64,000 nucleotides of DNA from Phascolomyces articulosus. Taxonomy: Eukaryota; Mucoromycota; Mucoromycetes; Mucorales; Lichtheimiaceae. Below the pieces are notes generated by a model, which saw only the letters and a list, made by a program, of their open reading frames with translations, made no database searches and was not told where the DNA came from. The translations under genes were made by a program, and so were the position numbers. The number at the start of each line of letters is the position of its first letter. Position 1 is the first letter of the stretch. This document shows positions 61,458-64,000 of this stretch, one piece after another. Where the stretch lies: the NCBI GenBank assembly GCA_025677815.1, contig JAIXMP010000010.1:930001-994000 (forward strand). Direction: 5' to 3'.

Positions 61458-62568
61458 ATGGTAAAAACTACCATTATCGCTCGAGTTTCCGATGGCTTGC
61501 CTTTGGCTGCCAGTATGGATGACGAACAGGTATAATTAGAATAAATGAAACCAATTGATATAATTATATACATTTCCTTCTTTTTCTATTTTTTTTTTTA
61601 CCCTGCTTTCTAACTGGATGGGGGGCGGCGACGACAATTTATGTTCCTAGGTAGAGACAGAATTGGCAGAATATAAGGGACAAGCCAAGAGTATTTTTAA
61701 ACGACTCAATGTAAATTCAGAACCGAGATGTTCTATTGAATCAGGTCCTTATGTTTTTCAGTAAGTTTTTATTATTTTAATGAAAGGGGAAAAAAGACGT
61801 GTTTTATGTCTGTAGGTGTGGATGAGTTATGTTTTATTTTCTTTACCCCAATGAAGAATGGGATTACTTATTCTTTTTTTTTTAACCGATTATGCGAAAT
61901 AATAATAATAGCTATATTATCGAAGGCAGTGTATGTTATCTTTGCATTTGTGACAAATCATACCCTCGTAAATTGGCATTTAGTTATTTGGAAGAATTGG
62001 CCAAGGAATTCAATATGAGTTATGGTAATGAAGTAGAGAAGCCGGGATTACGACCTTACGCATTTGTCAAGTTTGGTAATGAAACTCTCTTTTTTTTGTG
62101 AAATAAATATATAAAAATGGTCACGTGCATTGGTGTACTAAATGGTGATGTTTTGTATAGATACGTTTATGCAAAAGACCAAGAGAATATACCAAGATAC
62201 ACGAACACAAAATAATTTGACAAAATTGAATGAGGATTTACAGGATGTTACTCGTATTATGACAAAGAATATGGAAGACCTTTTGTGGCGCGGTGATAGT
62301 TTGGATCGTAAGTCAAAAAAGAAGGAATCTTCCATGTGGTTATATATAAAGAAAATGAGAATGAGTGGCTCGTTTTTTCTTATATGTATTATTTAATTGC
62401 ATAATAGGTATGAGCCATATTTCAGGAGAATTAAAAGATAGTGCTAAAATGTTTAAGGATAAGGCACGTCATTTGAATTTACAAGCACTTTATCGAAAAT
62501 ATGGTCCACCCGCCATTATCGTATCTGTCATTTTAGGTGTATTATTGATTAGATATTACTTGTTCTAA
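61458..62568 (+). CDS. sec22: Sec22, longin-domain R-SNARE
   Basis: Five exons (61458-61529, 61651-61760, 61912-62075, 62161-62307, 62408-62568) join in phase to 217 aa, the usual Sec22 size. The longin domain covers ~1-120 (VKTTIIARVSDGLPLAAS, ELAEYKGQAKSIFKRL, YIIEGSVCYLCICDKSYPRKLA, PYAFVKF). The SNARE motif follows (LTKLNEDLQDVTRIMTKNMEDLLWRGDSLDR), with the zero-layer Arg in LLWRGDSL as expected for an R-SNARE. The end is a tail anchor (PPAIIVSVILGVLLIRYYLF). Role: vesicle SNARE for ER-Golgi transport in both directions. Being tail-anchored, it is a plausible client of the Get pathway whose receptor subunit Get1 is also in this window. Confidence 0.95.
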
Positions 62569-63012
62569 TCATATCAGGGTCATTTGAAAGACGCAACACA
62601 AAAGCAAAAAACAACAATCTAATCGTATATATATATATATATATATCATCTCATCCTTTTACTCAACCATCAACCATTCCACCCACATCCCGATCCAACT
62701 TTTTTTTTTCGCCATTCATGCCCTTTCCTTGAACGAAAACCAATCAAATCAATCAAGCAACAAAAAAAATGTATATCTCTTATTTTCAAATAAAAAAATT
62801 GGCTGAACCAAAAAAAAGTGAAACGTGACTTTATATTTATGCAAGACATGGATGTCATTTTTGATTGGCAACCATCTATTTTAATTAGATACTTTGGAGA
62901 GAGAGAATAAGTGGAGAGTAAACAGTGAGTTATTGGGAGAACAATTTGCTTTCTTATATTCTTTTTTTTTTTTTTTGTTTGGGGGCACTTTTTTTATTAA
63001 AAAAAAAGAGTC
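62569..63012. other. Intergenic: sec22 3' end and yak1 leader
   Basis: A (TA)n run covers 62626-62646. A long T-run near 62960-62977 with a G-run lies shortly before the kinase ATG. No gene seen in these 444 bases. Confidence 0.45.
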
Positions 63013-64000
63013 ATGCGTCGACATTTCGAAAAACGAGATTTAACAGCAACAACTGCAGAGTCAACATTACCGAATGATAATGTTGCATTACAACAACAAC
63101 AAGCACAACAACCTCCACCACTTCCTGAAAGACGTAGGTCAAGACGTCAAACTTGGAGTGGTGTGTTAGGTTGGCGTAATAAACAAAAAAGTCGTAATAC
63201 CATAGCAACTTCCACTGCTACAGCAACAGCCCATGATACACATGGCATGACAGATGATAGGAATGCAGATAATATATCATCACTTCATGCACCACCTCAA
63301 CAACAACAAAATACAACCAGTATTGGTACAATAACAGCAACTAGAACTACTAGTAATACAACAACCAATTCATCGATTACCCCAGTCAATCCATTATCAC
63401 CCCCCTCTACCATTTATTCGGTAGCAACAACGATTCATGTTCAAGATCGTTATTCACCCCAGCAAAATGCAAGTGCATTTCATCCACCTACTCCCTCGGA
63501 ACTCCCTGATGATATAACAACACCACCAGGAGTTATTCTTCATGAGAATGATCCATATTTAGATGATGAGGTTCGAATGAATAGAAAAATTCAAGTAAGA
63601 AAAGTTTTTTTTTTTTTTTTACTGGAAAAAGAGAAATGAAAGAGTAGGATTAAACCTTAGTAACTAACAATAAATAAATGATTAGCCGGTAGTCGCTTTG
63701 ACAGTGTTATTACGGAGTACTTATTTAAAAAGAAACCCGACATTTCGGTACGATTCTTCCAGGAATCCAAGACGTGTCCTTACAAAACCAGGTGTTGGTT
63801 GTAAAAATAATAATTATGATAATGAAAATTCAGATTTAATTCTCTACGTTAATTGTGTCTTGGGTGGTACCGGTGGTGAAAGTAAAAATGCGTATGTTAT
63901 CTATTTCTGTTTTCAATTTACTTCAAAGTAATCTAACATAGTAATAATAGATATGTTGTACGAGAAATGCTGGGATCGGGCACATTTGGTCAAGTCGTCA
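63013..64000 (+). CDS. yak1: Yak1, DYRK-family protein kinase (N-terminal part, cut by window end)
   Basis: Exons 63013-63594, 63686-63891 and 63951 to the window end join in phase and stay open. The N-terminal ~190 residues are low complexity (Gln, Thr, Ser, Pro, Asn) with a basic patch (RRRSRRQTWSGVLGWRNK). Exon 2 carries the Yak1-specific pre-kinase box: NPRRVLTKPGVGCKNNNYD, NENSDLILYVNCVLG. Exon 3 starts the kinase domain, AYVVREMLGSGTFGQVV, including the glycine loop GSGTFGQVV. The catalytic lysine, HRD and activation-loop Tyr lie beyond the window. Role by family: growth-inhibiting kinase downstream of TOR and PKA, active in cytoplasm and nucleus. Incomplete only because the window ends here. 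Confidence 0.93.

Noticed and set aside
30963..62568. Idea that mdm34, get1, dolichyldiphosphatase and sec22 form a functional ER cluster
   Set aside because: They are spread over 30 kb with unrelated genes and gaps between; shared compartment alone is not evidence of a cluster.
1..64000. CRISPR arrays, bacterial operons, Shine-Dalgarno sites
   Set aside because: The DNA is eukaryotic with spliced genes; no regularly spaced identical repeats of CRISPR type were seen.

Overview
The window is eukaryotic and almost certainly fungal. It has AT-rich intergenic DNA, genes split by many short GT-AG introns (mostly 50-130 nt), and fungal-type proteins such as the ERMES subunit Mdm34, Get1, an ALY/Yra1 mRNA-export adaptor and an Atf1/Sko1-like bZIP. 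Gene-family flavour (lineage-specific repeat-like proteins with an E-x-Q motif, a periplasmic-binding-protein-like GPI protein) points to Mucoromycota, probably Mucorales. The genus cannot be fixed from the sequence. Joining exons by reading GT-AG borders gave complete, in-phase coding sequences for nearly every gene, so the models are well constrained, but they are hand-spliced and untested by RNA.

Layout. 0.1-6.3 kb (+): a 19-exon ABCC/MRP-type transporter whose two nucleotide-binding domains have both lost the catalytic motifs. 6.4-8.8 kb (-): SAM-dependent methyltransferase. 9.1-9.9 kb (+): bZIP factor. 10.6-14.8 kb (-): F-BAR/SH3 cytokinesis-type scaffold. 15.8-17.4 kb (-): Yra1/ALY. 18.1-20.6 kb (-): MFS_1_like (MFSD6-type) transporter. 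20.6-27.0 kb: gene-free DNA with a promoter-like or LTR-like 267-bp block. 27.0-32.7 kb: compact group of mitochondrial ribosomal protein uS8m (+), NIF3 (-), NmrA-like protein (+) and Mdm34 (-). 32.7-40.7 kb: accessory region with diverged tandem repeats, a possible LINE remnant and three lineage-specific ORFs, two of them broken. 40.7-43.1 kb (-): Get1 and a 344-aa protein of unknown function. 43.9-45.9 kb (-): decaying F-box/LRR gene. 45.9-49.6 kb: gene-free. 49.6-52.3 kb (+): long-chain acyl-CoA synthetase with a peroxisomal C-terminus. 52.3-55.1 kb: a 0.92-kb inverted-repeat element, a perfect 22-bp hairpin and a coding-like relic. 55.1-62.6 kb: Rrb1/GRWD1 (+), GPI-anchored binding-protein-like protein (+), dolichyldiphosphatase (-), Sec22 (+). 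From 63.0 kb (+): start of a Yak1/DYRK kinase, cut by the window end.

The genes do not form one pathway or a secondary-metabolite cluster. Several are housekeeping functions of mitochondria, ER and secretion (uS8m, Mdm34, Get1, dolichyldiphosphatase, Sec22). The best candidates for something undescribed are the intact ABCC-like gene lacking recognisable ATPase motifs on both sides, the IR/DR transposon-like element at 52.8-53.7 kb, and the helically spaced motif array at 26.0-26.1 kb.
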